DNA of 64,000 nt from Mucilaginibacter inviolabilis (GTDB taxonomy: Bacteria; Bacteroidota; Bacteroidia; Sphingobacteriales; Sphingobacteriaceae). The notes below the pieces were generated by a model. The model did no database searches and was not told where the DNA came from. It saw only the letters and a program-made list of their open reading frames with translations. Both the position numbers and the translations under genes were made by a program. Numbering within the stretch: the stretch's first letter is position 1; every line of letters starts with the position of its first letter. Where the stretch lies: positions 310,001 to 374,000 of the forward strand of contig NZ_JAANAT010000001.1 in the NCBI RefSeq assembly GCF_011089895.1. Direction: 5' to 3'. Shown here piece after piece: positions 10,801 to 19,900 of this stretch.

Positions 10801-10887
10801 TCAACTAATGCTATTACACAAGGTTTAGAAACAGGCGTTATACCTAATCCCAAAACCTATACATTGGGTTTAAGGGCCACATTATAA
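7864..10887 (+). CDS. SusC/RagA-type TonB-dependent outer-membrane transporter
   Basis: The protein has 1007 residues with a signal peptide of about 20 residues. An N-terminal CarboxypepD_reg-like domain (about 35-110, KVKDSKGVPLPGVSIKVQGS) is followed by a TonB-box-like EVVAVGYG near residue 115, a plug domain (IRGANSITGSTEPLYVIDG; GSRGANGVVLITT) and a long beta-barrel ending TLGLRATL. It has no STN domain, so it is not expected to signal through FecR. It imports oligosaccharides released at the cell surface in complex with the SusD encoded 39 bp downstream. The heptamer array upstream suggests control by the regulator at 13926-16532. Confidence 0.95.
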   Translation: MKRFLCILLVCCITWSSYAAATHLKGKYASAVAPINGKVKDSKGVPLPGVSIKVQGSNTIALTDANGAFKIDAPTGATLIFTYVGFEDQKVVFNGQASLDITLIDKTIGLNEVVAVGYGIQQKRDVTGATSSVTAKEIAKRPLVRVEQALQGTTAGITVSSNSGQPGAGLSVKIRGANSITGSTEPLYVIDGYIGGSIESISPSDIQSLEILKDASATAIYGSRGANGVVLITTRSGKSGKPIININTWFSKASVPKELSLMNAYDFARTLNAQYATTGNPPAFSDADLANFKNNPGTDWQKAVQQKPWIRSYQGDISGGSDNVNYLVSFNHLDQPGLILNQYYKRTTLRANLGIKLNDRMDLKVNLTALLPQSRNTGYAGDITDPFAQASQWDPTSPVRDASGNYILRSQYASNQINPVAQANNQQVDVSTTNITGTGVFTYRITNDLTLTSNNTYENQSQLTQTLYGLQTSLGLVGGDYAAAATGRYRAYQTSDFLTYKKKLGDHALTVTALYEFQNHQNTNINAQSKNLSTYALGYYNLGLGTTQLTTSGYYQDALQSFMGRVNYAYKDKYLLTASLRSDGSSHLVQKYSTFPSLAFGWNAARESFIEKWNVFSDLKLRASWGKTGNQAVAPYATIPQYVTGGAAYYFDGTTPSISTPLGTPVSNTLKWETTTTTDAGLDMSFFKGRLTLTVDAYQKKINNLLYAKQVPAYDGGGTYLANIGSLENKGIEFALGGTPLAGKLHWSTNFTISFNKNRITSLGGDDNIVVNNIGSAQTGVSILKVGMPLGEFYGYQFLGTWKTSEAAQAAQFGMKPGDAKYTDVNGDHKYTGADLMPIGNGTPKYSFGFINDVSYGNFTLSFMFQGTHGNQIYSGTIPYTLGGLGDARNATSTTALNIWTPTNQTNNPTFSSTSQNFINSSRFVYNASYIKLKNLSLGYTIPTSILNRAGFKSVEVYVSGQNIWTITKYPGYDPEVSNSTNAITQGLETGVIPNPKTYTLGLRATL

Positions 10888-10926
10888 TTCACTAACCTAA
10901 TAGCTTTCTATATAAATTATAAAAAG

Positions 10927-12471
10927 ATGAAAACAAGATATTCAATGATCGTAGCCTTATTTGGGGTTATATCTATATTCAGCTGCAAAAAACAGCTTAC
11001 AGAAAACCCAAAAGGTAACCTTACACCAGTTAACTACCTCAAAACACAGGCCGACCTGGATGCCGCGGTGGCATCTATTTATGCCAAATATGCAGTTGAT
11101 GGTGCTTATGCATTTACCAATAAAAGCACCTCTTATTTTGGTGCGGATGATTTAACTACTGATCCCGGACTTAATAAGGGAGATATGCGGGCTTTTGACG
11201 AATTAAACGGCAGTAGTACCAATTCCAGTATGCTGGCACAATGGAACGGCCCATGGACTGCCATTTACCAGGCCAATAACGTGATCACCAATTACGCGCA
11301 GGTAAATTCAACTGATGATTTAAAGCGTAAGGCAGCAGGGCAGGCTTACTTTTTACGTGCCTGGGGATATTATAACTTGGTGCGAACTTTTGGGGGCGTA
11401 CCCCTGGTTGATAAATTAATCTCGGTTAATGACAGGCCGCCCCGTGCCAGTGTTAGCGATATTTACAATTTGATCATCAGCGATCTGAAAATTGCTAAAA
11501 GCTGGTTGCCCGTTAGCTATAATGATCCTAAGCAAATAGGCAGAGCAAATCAAATGGCGGCAAGGGCCATGTTGGCCGATGTATATTTAACCATGGCCGG
11601 CTGGCCGTTAAAGCAAACCGCTAATTACGCCCTAGCTGCCTCAGAAGCCGATACTGTTATTAGATCTGGAAATTATAATCTGATGAGCAGTTATGCTTCT
11701 GTATTTACAACTAACAATAATTCTGAATCCATATTCGGCCTTCAATTTAATGTTAGTGGGGGCTCGCCAAATCGTACCTATGGATCATCAAGTGTACCTT
11801 TAGATGAAGTGGCGGCAGATGGGTCAGGTGGTTGGGATGATTATTATCCCGAAATAAACTTCTTTTTGAATGCACCCAAATGCGACCGTACCGATGCCAC
11901 TTTTTACACTACGCTTAAATTGAGGCAAGGGTCTGGTAACAACATCACTTTTAAACTGGTTCCCTGGAATTCACCCGAAACACATGCCGGCCATCCATAT
12001 TACAAAAAATTCAGAGCTGGTGTGGGCGATGGGGTAATTGAAACGGCAAATGCCATACAATCTATTAATCCAAGCACCAATAAAACTACAGATATTATCA
12101 GATACCCTTTGGTACTGCTGGATTATGCCGAAGCACAGGCCATGTCAGCAGGTGGGCCATCGGCTGCGGCTTATGCCGCTGTTAACCAGGTGAGAACGAG
12201 AGCCGGTTTGCCCAATTTGCAAACAGGATTGTCGGCCACTGATTTTCAAAAAGCCGTTGTGAATGAGCGCGCTTATGAATTTGCAGGCGAGTTTGGGATA
12301 CGCTGGTTTGATATTGTACGATTACAACTGCTGTCTGAAGTTATAGCAGCACGTGCCAGTAACGAAAACCCGATAAACTTTACCGGGGATATCACCCAGC
12401 GTTATCTGGCGCCAATACCTCAAAACGATATATATATTAACTCATCCTGGTCACAAAATCCAGGCTATTAA
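10927..12471 (+). CDS. RagB/SusD family nutrient-binding lipoprotein
   Basis: The protein has 514 residues with lipobox Cys20 (IFSC). The SusD pattern is clear: an N-terminal TPR-rich part (DLDAAVASIYAKY; AAGQAYFLRAWGYYNLVRTFGGVPLV), and the C-terminal NERAYEFAGEFGIRWFDIVRL and YLAPIPQNDIYIN motifs typical of RagB/SusD. It caps the SusC barrel and binds the glycan at the surface. It is paired with the preceding SusC gene. A hairpin with a weak T tract follows within 26 bp, so transcription into the downstream GH99-like gene may be reduced rather than stopped. Confidence 0.95.
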   Translation: MKTRYSMIVALFGVISIFSCKKQLTENPKGNLTPVNYLKTQADLDAAVASIYAKYAVDGAYAFTNKSTSYFGADDLTTDPGLNKGDMRAFDELNGSSTNSSMLAQWNGPWTAIYQANNVITNYAQVNSTDDLKRKAAGQAYFLRAWGYYNLVRTFGGVPLVDKLISVNDRPPRASVSDIYNLIISDLKIAKSWLPVSYNDPKQIGRANQMAARAMLADVYLTMAGWPLKQTANYALAASEADTVIRSGNYNLMSSYASVFTTNNNSESIFGLQFNVSGGSPNRTYGSSSVPLDEVAADGSGGWDDYYPEINFFLNAPKCDRTDATFYTTLKLRQGSGNNITFKLVPWNSPETHAGHPYYKKFRAGVGDGVIETANAIQSINPSTNKTTDIIRYPLVLLDYAEAQAMSAGGPSAAAYAAVNQVRTRAGLPNLQTGLSATDFQKAVVNERAYEFAGEFGIRWFDIVRLQLLSEVIAARASNENPINFTGDITQRYLAPIPQNDIYINSSWSQNPGY

Positions 12472-12496
12472 TCACCAGAATGTTGTCTCAGTAAAG

Positions 12497-12532
12497 AATG
12501 CTCATCCGTGTGTGAAATTGCGGATGGGCATT
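12497..12532 (+). terminator. Hairpin (attenuator or weak terminator) after SusD gene
   Basis: AATGCTCATCCG pairs with CGGATGGGCATT (one G-T pair) around a 12-nt loop, followed only by TTG. The 12-bp stem is strong but the T tract is poor, which fits partial termination or 3'-end stabilisation of susCD mRNA. Confidence 0.6.
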
Positions 12533-12573
12533 TTGAATGTAAACTAATAACCTAAATAAAACCTCATGCAATT

Positions 12574-13857
12574 ATGAAAAAGATACACTTTACAGTGGCG
12601 TATTTTTTAATGTTAAGTGTAGCTGTCTGCGCACAAACCAAACACTCAAAAATTACCCATTACCCCACTTATCATGGCCTGGTGATGGCTGGCTATCAGG
12701 GCTGGTTCAGGGCCGAGGGCGATGGTACAAAATCTGGCTTCAGTCATTACTTTGCTTCAGAAAGTCATTGCGGCGTTGATGCCTGGCCCGATGTAAGCGA
12801 GTACACCAATACTTATACTACCCCATTTAAACTGGCAGATGGAAGCAATGCCAAGCTATTCAGCTCGCACGATAAAAGTACGGTTGATCTGCATTTTAAG
12901 TGGATGCAGCAATACGGTGTTGATGGCGTTTTTATGCAGCGTTTCATGGGCTATGCCAAAAACGTAAGAGATCGCCATGAAACAGGTGTGGTAATTAAGA
13001 ACGCGTTGGATGCAGCCTCAAAATATAACAGGGCTATTGCCATCATGTATGACCTTTCAGGGCTTAATGCCACAGGTGAAGATTGTTCGGCCATTATAGC
13101 TGACTGGAAATATCTGGTTGATTCATTAAAAGTGACCAATCAGCCTGGTAATAAAACATATTTGAACAATAACGGTAAACCTGTAGTGGCCATCTGGGGG
13201 CTGGGTTTTCCGGATAGGCCTTATAACATCCGTAATATCGGTATCATGAAACTGATAGATTTTTTGAAGAACGATCCTGTTTACGGTGGCTGTGCAGTGA
13301 TGCTGGGAGTTCCCACTTTTTGGCGCGAGCTGAATGCTGATTGTTTGAATGATCCGTTTTTACATGAAGTGATCAAGCAGGCAGATATTGTTTTGCCTTG
13401 GACAGTGCAGCGATTTTCGCCCTTGCTGCACAATGATATGGATCGTTATCGCGATTTGATGATCGGTGACATGCAATGGTGCAAAGCCAATCATCTGGAA
13501 TACGTGCCTTGCGTTTATCCTGGCTTTAGCTGGCATAACCTGAGTACCTATGAATTTCCGGATGATGTAAAACCTGTAGCATCTATACCACGACAGGGTG
13601 GCCGTTTTTATTGGCAGCAGATATCTACCGCATTACAAGCAGGGGCCTCCATGCTTTATGTAGCCATGTTTGATGAGGTTAATGAAGGTACCGCTATATT
13701 TAAGGTGACTGATAAACCACCTGTGAGTAATAGCGCCAAATTCATTGATATGGATGGCAAACCCAGCGATCACTATTTATGGCTAACCGGCGAAGCCGCC
13801 AAAATGCTGCGTAATGAGAAGCCATTGAGCTATACCATGCCCGTACGTACTAATTAA
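12574..13857 (+). CDS. Secreted GH71/GH99-like glycoside hydrolase
   Basis: The protein has 427 residues with a signal peptide ending near VCA-Q. It begins its domain with HGLVMAGYQGWF, the hallmark of the Bacteroidota GH71/99-like family, continues with a TIM-barrel pattern (HFKWMQQYGVDGVFMQRFMG; PVVAIWGLGF; YVPCVYPGFSWHNL) and ends with MFDEVNEGTA. Glu368 and Glu371 in DEVNE have the E-x-x-E spacing of the catalytic pair in GH99 endo-alpha-mannosidases, so activity is plausible. The substrate is not proven: an alpha-mannoside or another alpha-glycan are options. It follows the first SusC/SusD pair and faces the regulator gene across a bidirectional terminator. Confidence 0.82.
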   Translation: MKKIHFTVAYFLMLSVAVCAQTKHSKITHYPTYHGLVMAGYQGWFRAEGDGTKSGFSHYFASESHCGVDAWPDVSEYTNTYTTPFKLADGSNAKLFSSHDKSTVDLHFKWMQQYGVDGVFMQRFMGYAKNVRDRHETGVVIKNALDAASKYNRAIAIMYDLSGLNATGEDCSAIIADWKYLVDSLKVTNQPGNKTYLNNNGKPVVAIWGLGFPDRPYNIRNIGIMKLIDFLKNDPVYGGCAVMLGVPTFWRELNADCLNDPFLHEVIKQADIVLPWTVQRFSPLLHNDMDRYRDLMIGDMQWCKANHLEYVPCVYPGFSWHNLSTYEFPDDVKPVASIPRQGGRFYWQQISTALQAGASMLYVAMFDEVNEGTAIFKVTDKPPVSNSAKFIDMDGKPSDHYLWLTGEAAKMLRNEKPLSYTMPVRTN

Positions 13858-13890
13858 TCATTACGCCCAAAAGCTTAATTAGTAATGTTG

Positions 13891-13924
13891 ACTAAATGAT
13901 ACTGCTTTGGCAGTATCATTTAGT
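13891..13924. terminator. Bidirectional hairpin between convergent genes
   Basis: ACTAAATGATACTGC and GCAGTATCATTTAGT form a perfect 15-bp stem with a TTTG loop. It sits between the stop codons of the GH99-like gene (+) and the regulator gene (-), so it can serve both strands. Neither side has a long T tract. Confidence 0.75.
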
Positions 13925-13925
13925 A

Positions 13926-16532
13926 TTATGCCACAATGGAATGAAAATCCTTTTTAAACTCTTCGCCGTATAACGCTAAGTATTCCTTGTTAAAAGCCTG
14001 GAAGGTAGATTTGGCCAGGGAGTGTTTGCCCAGGAATGATAAGGCCCGGCACTTCATGGTCATCGCTTCTTCATTCACCGGGTCAAAGTTAAATATGCAA
14101 TTAGCCAGTTTGATCAGCATTTCGGGGTCGTGCTCCAGGTTAATCTGGCTTGCATATTGCAGCAGGATATCAATAATTTCGTTAGATAGGTCAGATTTGA
14201 TCTGGTCAAGCCAGGGATAATCAGCACTGGGTAAAAAATCACCACGTTGAGTAATCTCTATCAGATCTGTTATTTTTTTCTCATTGATCTGTTTGTGGTT
14301 AGCCATTAACTCTAAATAATTATGATAATCTACATAGACCTCATTAAAATCAATCTCTATTTTCCAGTTGCCGGTTTCTTTTGACAGGTGCACATACTCC
14401 ATTTGGCTTAACAGGCTGCGAAGCTTGGATAAATTCGCCGAGCGGTTATTTTTAGCGCTATTTTCTGATTTATCAAACCAAAGTAGCTCAATGAGCTTCT
14501 CTGGACTTATACCCCGTCCGGATCTTAAACTGTAAATCAAAATAACCAAAAAAAGCTCTTTTATCAGAGAAGTAAACTGCCCGGTAATATCATCGCCTTT
14601 AACGGTATAAAGTTTTAGGTCACCAAACAACAGGATGGTTCTTTTTGGGGTAGGAGCGCCCGCCTCCGTAATTTTTTGCTGTTGTTCTTTAGCTAGTATG
14701 GGGGCTTGCGAAGTAACATTTTCAGTTGTTATGGCAACATTTGGTTGTAACGCAGATTTGCGTCGTTTATAATAAACAAAACCCGCCACAGAGATAAGAG
14801 CCAATAACAACCCTGTTATATAGTATTTGATGCCTGATGTGTTTGTTGGCAGAGTTATGGCCAAAGGTTCCGCATCAGGGGGGCTTGAGAGTGTAAAAAC
14901 GCTCACCGTTGACACATTATCGGTTGATCTGGATAATGTCACCGCTATAAACTGCTGGGTAACCTTACTATAATATAAATTGGCAAATGCGTGTGTATCA
15001 AAAAAACCGAAAGGTATTTTACTGCCGATAGTATGGTAGGAGGGCTGGTTTAATGAACCGATTATCAGTTGCAGGTAAGCGTTATATTTATGATTGGAAA
15101 AAGCCAGCGCAGTAAAGGTTTGCCGCTCTTTATCGATGATCATGGAATTGGCCAGGGCAAAGTCTTCATCGGGGGGGGTTAGCGTGTATATCTTTTTAAA
15201 TGTTTTGTTTTCTACATCGTATTTAACGAGGTCGTAAATGTTTTTTGGATTCAACATTTGCTGACCACTTGAACTGCCGTATCCACCTAAAAAGTAAGCA
15301 TAGCGGCCACTGTCTGTAGTACCGCAGGCAGCCAGATAACGTGGACAAAAGCTGTCGCCACGGGTAGTTACCTCCGTCCATTTACCGGAAGGGATATGAT
15401 AGCGGTGTACATTATTTTTATAAGTAAGCTGCCCATAACCGGCAACTACATATAAGGAAGTATCGGCTGCGCAGAAAAAGTTATTGGAGTGCCAGTAATC
15501 AATGATGGGAAAGTAGGATTCATCTTTGCTCCAGGTATGGGTATTAAAGTTATAGGTTGCTGCGGTGGCATTTTTATGGTCGATATAATAATTATATAAT
15601 CTATGGTCATATATGTTGTATATAGACTCATTACTGGGCTTAAGGTTAAACCTGTCATTGCCATAGGCAGATGCAGTTTGTTTGCCATTTTTAACAGATA
15701 TGCTCCATAAAGAATCGCTGCCTATTACATATACTTCGGCAGTTAGCGGGTTAAACGCCATACTAGCCATGCCCTGCGCCTTCACTGTTTTTATCTGCGC
15801 CCAATTGCGGTGCAGTGCCCTTACCCAAAGCGGGTGTTTTACAATGCCCCGTTGATTGCTTAATACATCATGTGCTACGTATCCTTCTGCCTCATTTAGG
15901 GGCCAGTGAAAACGGGGTTGGCCGCCAACATCAATCCTGATATCTCTGAGCTTAAACGGAGGAGCATCGTTAGTTTTAAAATTAGGGTAGTTGTTGATAC
16001 CAAAGCATAATTTATAAACACCTTTTTTACTGAGGTGTGCGCCTGGTTCGGTATATTTATGCCCGTTTACATAAAGTATTAACTGATCATGTTCAAGGTC
16101 AAATTCCAACGTTATTTTGCTCCATCCGCTTAGCAGTTGTTTTTGTGATATATCAAATCCAATTTTGGTAAAACGGTCACCTAATATCAGTTTAAAGTGA
16201 TTGTGATCTGCATCAGGGGCATCGGTAACCATATCTCTTTTGTTGTAAATAAGATCAATATTACGGTTACTGTTTTCAATGAGACGAAAGATGTAGCCGA
16301 AATAATCTATCTGATCTGGCAAAAAGAAGACCTCAAAAGAAAGCCGGAAATTTTGCGCTGGAGAGAAACCCTCTTCCGGGAAAAGATCAAGACTGGTACG
16401 TTGATCGGCTACTACCTCATGGCTGTAAAAACCTAGGCCATAAGACTGCTGTCCCCAACCTTTTAAGCAGCAAAGTATAATTATTAAGAAACAAAGAGAT
16501 ATAAATCTATAGCAATGAGAGGACAGTTTCAT
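13926..16532 (-). CDS. Membrane-spanning SARP-like transcriptional regulator with LamG/Kelch sensor
   Basis: The protein has 868 residues. In order: a signal peptide (about 1-27, ending WGQ), a LamG/concanavalin-like domain (about 28-215), a Kelch/galactose-oxidase-like propeller (about 240-560, e.g. YAYFLGGYGSSSG), one membrane helix at about 570-588 followed by KRRK, then a cytoplasmic part. That part has a winged helix (about 632-725; LFGDLKLYTVKG, SPEKLIELLWFD, ANLSKLRSLLSQ) and a BTAD/TPR domain (about 740-868; GDFLPSADYPWLDQIKSDLS), the pair that defines SARP activators. Topology is N-out, C-in, so it can sense periplasmic glycan and bind DNA directly. It sits inside the PUL it probably controls, divergent from the SusC at 16961. 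Automatic annotation would likely call it galactose oxidase, but no copper-enzyme motif is apparent. The regulatory role is inference from architecture and nearby repeat arrays. Confidence 0.8.
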   Translation of the reverse strand: MKLSSHCYRFISLCFLIIILCCLKGWGQQSYGLGFYSHEVVADQRTSLDLFPEEGFSPAQNFRLSFEVFFLPDQIDYFGYIFRLIENSNRNIDLIYNKRDMVTDAPDADHNHFKLILGDRFTKIGFDISQKQLLSGWSKITLEFDLEHDQLILYVNGHKYTEPGAHLSKKGVYKLCFGINNYPNFKTNDAPPFKLRDIRIDVGGQPRFHWPLNEAEGYVAHDVLSNQRGIVKHPLWVRALHRNWAQIKTVKAQGMASMAFNPLTAEVYVIGSDSLWSISVKNGKQTASAYGNDRFNLKPSNESIYNIYDHRLYNYYIDHKNATAATYNFNTHTWSKDESYFPIIDYWHSNNFFCAADTSLYVVAGYGQLTYKNNVHRYHIPSGKWTEVTTRGDSFCPRYLAACGTTDSGRYAYFLGGYGSSSGQQMLNPKNIYDLVKYDVENKTFKKIYTLTPPDEDFALANSMIIDKERQTFTALAFSNHKYNAYLQLIIGSLNQPSYHTIGSKIPFGFFDTHAFANLYYSKVTQQFIAVTLSRSTDNVSTVSVFTLSSPPDAEPLAITLPTNTSGIKYYITGLLLALISVAGFVYYKRRKSALQPNVAITTENVTSQAPILAKEQQQKITEAGAPTPKRTILLFGDLKLYTVKGDDITGQFTSLIKELFLVILIYSLRSGRGISPEKLIELLWFDKSENSAKNNRSANLSKLRSLLSQMEYVHLSKETGNWKIEIDFNEVYVDYHNYLELMANHKQINEKKITDLIEITQRGDFLPSADYPWLDQIKSDLSNEIIDILLQYASQINLEHDPEMLIKLANCIFNFDPVNEEAMTMKCRALSFLGKHSLAKSTFQAFNKEYLALYGEEFKKDFHSIVA

Positions 16533-16873
16533 TAATAACTATATTAACAATTTTAATTGGTTTATTAAATTTTTCCTTAAAGTTCCGGTCAAAGTAAATG
16601 CCCCCTGTCCCTGGTTTGGATATTGCCGGATTTATAATTACTCAAAATTAAAAGTATAAAAGCACAATCACAACGCAATCTTTAGGAATAGCTATCAGAA
16701 ACACATGTGCAATAAAGTTATTGCATCATGTTTAATACACTAACCTTGACTTGTTAACAGTCTGCCATTCTGCTCGATTGATCCCATTAAGGTTTAGTGT
16801 ATCGATTGGTTTTTGTTAACTAATTGATTGTCTTTTATTTAAAATAATTTAATATTCTCCTTTTTTTTTGCCA
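16533..16873. other. Divergent intergenic region between regulator and second SusC
   Basis: No gene is seen. On the minus strand three TTAA heptamers (TTTAAGG, TTTAATA, ATTAAAA at 16581-16551) precede the regulator on a 12-bp rather than 11-bp period, without a following TTATTT box. They may be a degenerate autoregulatory site or chance in AT-rich DNA. A run of ten T (16860-16869) lies just before the array serving the SusC gene. Confidence 0.4.
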
Positions 16874-16917
16874 GTTAAGGAATGTTTAAGGTTTCATTAA
16901 GGATTACGATTTATTTA
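16874..16917 (+). promoter_or_regulatory. Triple heptamer array (11-bp period) plus TTATTTA box before second SusC
   Basis: GTTAAGG at 16874, TTTAAGG at 16885 and ATTAAGG at 16896 are exactly 11 bp apart and agree in TTAAGG. TTATTTA begins at 16911, 8 bp after the last heptamer, and the SusC start is 44 bp downstream of the box. This is the most regular of the four arrays. Confidence 0.7.
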
Positions 16918-16960
16918 GCGACACCAATTAGTCCAATTTTAAACCAATTAAATCTTAAGC

Positions 16961-19900
16961 ATGAAGAAACTTTTATGTATTCTGTGTTTAACATGGATGG
17001 CGTTAAGCAGTTTTGCACAAAGCCATGTTATTAAAGGAAAGGTGATCGATGAAACCGGGGTGCCACTACCAGGGGTTACGGTCACTCTTAAACAAACTCA
17101 ACGCCGGACGGTATCCGACAAAGACGGCATTTATTCCCTTGATTTAGGAAACCTTAGTGGTAATGTGCTGGTGTTTTCATTTGTGGGTTACCAAGCCCAG
17201 GAAGTAAGTACCACCGGGAAAACAGTAATCGATATCAAACTATTGCCTGACTCTAAAGATCTCAGCGAGGTGGTGATCAGCGCGCTCAATATTCCCAGGG
17301 CAAAAAAATCGTTGGGTGTAGCGCAACAAAGTGTAAATGTAAACGAGATGACAGAAGCCCGCGCAGGCAATATTACCGATTTGCTTGATGGTAAGGTTTC
17401 TGGCCTGCAGATATCAACCAGCGGCCAGCCGACGGGGTCGACCAAGGTACAGATTCGTGGTGCTAATTCCATTACAGGCAATAACCAGCCATTATGGGTG
17501 GTTGACGGTGTACCTATTGATAATAACGACTCTAATGGGCAGGTAGGTAATCTTGACTATGGTAATAATGCCGCGGACCTTAACCCTGATGATATTGAAA
17601 GTATGGAGGTGCTGAAAGGCCCCAATGCAGCTGCTCTATATGGCTCAAAAGCTGCCAATGGTGCTATCCTGATCACTACAAAAAAAGGTAAGAAAAATGC
17701 AGGTATGGGCATTTCTGTAAATAGCAATTACATGGCATCCCGGGTACTACAGTTTCCTGAATTTCAGAACGTGTATGGTGAGGGTGGCAATGGCAGGCTG
17801 TCCGGTACACTGGTAGGGCCATTAGGTTCCGGCGTGATACAGGCGGGTACAGGAGGAGGTCGTAACTGGGGGGTACCTATGCTTGGGCAGCCATATTTAA
17901 CCTTTGATGGTAAACAAACTACCTACTCACCCAACCCTGAAACGGTTACCGGTTTGTATAAAGTAGGGGGGGCGTCGTCGCAAAATGTGGCTTTCAGCAA
18001 TGCTACCGATAATTCAGCTATTCGTTTTTCTTATACCCGGTATGATGCTAATGATGTGGTGCAAAAGCAAAATCAAGTGGCTAAGAATAACTTTCAACTA
18101 AATACCAGTAAGGATTTTACACCCTTTATCAAGATCGAGACGCGTTTGCAATATATACAGGAAAGGGTAACCAACCGTACTTATCGCAATGAAGATCCGG
18201 CAAATCCGCTTAACTATTTGATCAACGCGGTAACCAGTATACCATTGAGCAGCCTGATACCATGGAAAGATGCTAATGGAAATGCCTTTAACGGAGGGGG
18301 TAACGGCAGCATCGAAAATCCTTATTGGGATATCAACGAAAATGGTAACCAGGATATTCACAATACCATAATTGGCGGGGTTACCGCTACTATTAAGATT
18401 TTTAAAGATCTGCAGTTTCGCGCACAGGAATCGGGTAATTTATTGTGGGGCAACCGATACACTTTTATTCAAAAGGGTTCACTGTCCAATATCAACGGTT
18501 CCTACACTGAGTTTCAGCAAAATAACAAAATATGGAATACTGAGGGCTTGTTGATGTACAACAAACGAATCTCCGATTTCTCCATTGTAGCCAATGTGGG
18601 TGGAAATCTGCGTAAAACAGATTATTACAACACCAGCGCAGGCACATCGTCGCTGGCAGTTCATGATGTACGTAGCCTGGCAAATACTACCAGTATTATT
18701 ACGGCTAATGAGTCTTTTTTAAGATCGCAGGTAAATTCAGTTTACGGTACCGCCAATTTTGGATATAAAGATTTCCTTTATCTTGATTTGACCGGCAGAA
18801 ACGACTGGTCGTCAACGCTACCTCCTGCAAATGCATCGTTCTTTTACCCATCTGCAAGCGCCAGCTTTGTATTTACAGAGCTTTGGAAAAGCATATCGCC
18901 CAACTTTCTGAATTTTGGCAAGATCAGGGCGTCGATAGCCCGTGTGGGTAACGATACAAGTCCCTATAACCTGTACAACGCTTTTGTAAACTCAGGCAAC
19001 TTTAACGGCATTAATTATATGACGTTTGAGTCGCAGTTAAAAAATAAAAACCTGAAACCCGAGCTCACTACCTCAACTGAATTGGGTCTGGAGCTGCATT
19101 TTATGAATAACCGGCTAAGTATTGATGCGGATGTTTACAAATCAAAAACGGTGAATCAGTTACTTACTGGCAATACTCCTCCGGAGTTTGGTTTTACTAC
19201 ACAAATATTAAATGCCGGCGAAATTCAGAACAAAGGGGTGGAAGTTACGCTCACAGGCACCCCCATCCGTACCAAAAACTTTAGCTGGGATGCTACCTAT
19301 AACTTCTCACTCAATCGCAATTTGGTTAAATCTTTAACGCCGGGTATCCCATCTGTATACCTGGGCGGGGCGGTTACTGCAGGTGTTTACGCAGAAGTAG
19401 GCAAACCCATAGGTGTGATCAGGGCGCAGGATCAGGCTTACTCGTCCGATGGTCATGCCATTATTAATCCCACCACTGGGATACCTTATTTTACTACGGT
19501 AAACCCTATTGTAGGCTATGCAAGTCCACGCGCGCTGATGTCGTTTGGATCAAACTTTAGATATAAGAATTTTTCATTCAACTTCCTGGTATCAAGCCGT
19601 ATTGGTGGATCATTGTTTTCGGGTACGGGATATCGTTACTTTATATCAGGTGTGGCTACACAAACATTGGGCGGACGTGATGCATGGTTATTCAGCGATG
19701 GTGTACTCGGCGAAAATGCTAATGAGCAAAATGGAATAACGAGCATATATAACCTGCCGTATCCGGCAGCCGGTCGTGTGAAAGGATCCATTTACCAAGG
19801 CTACTATCCGGTGCTGGGCAGCAACGGGCAGCCTATTGTAGATGCTAACGGTAATTACGTGGCTAATTTGTCGGCGCCGAATACCAAATATATTTCGCCA

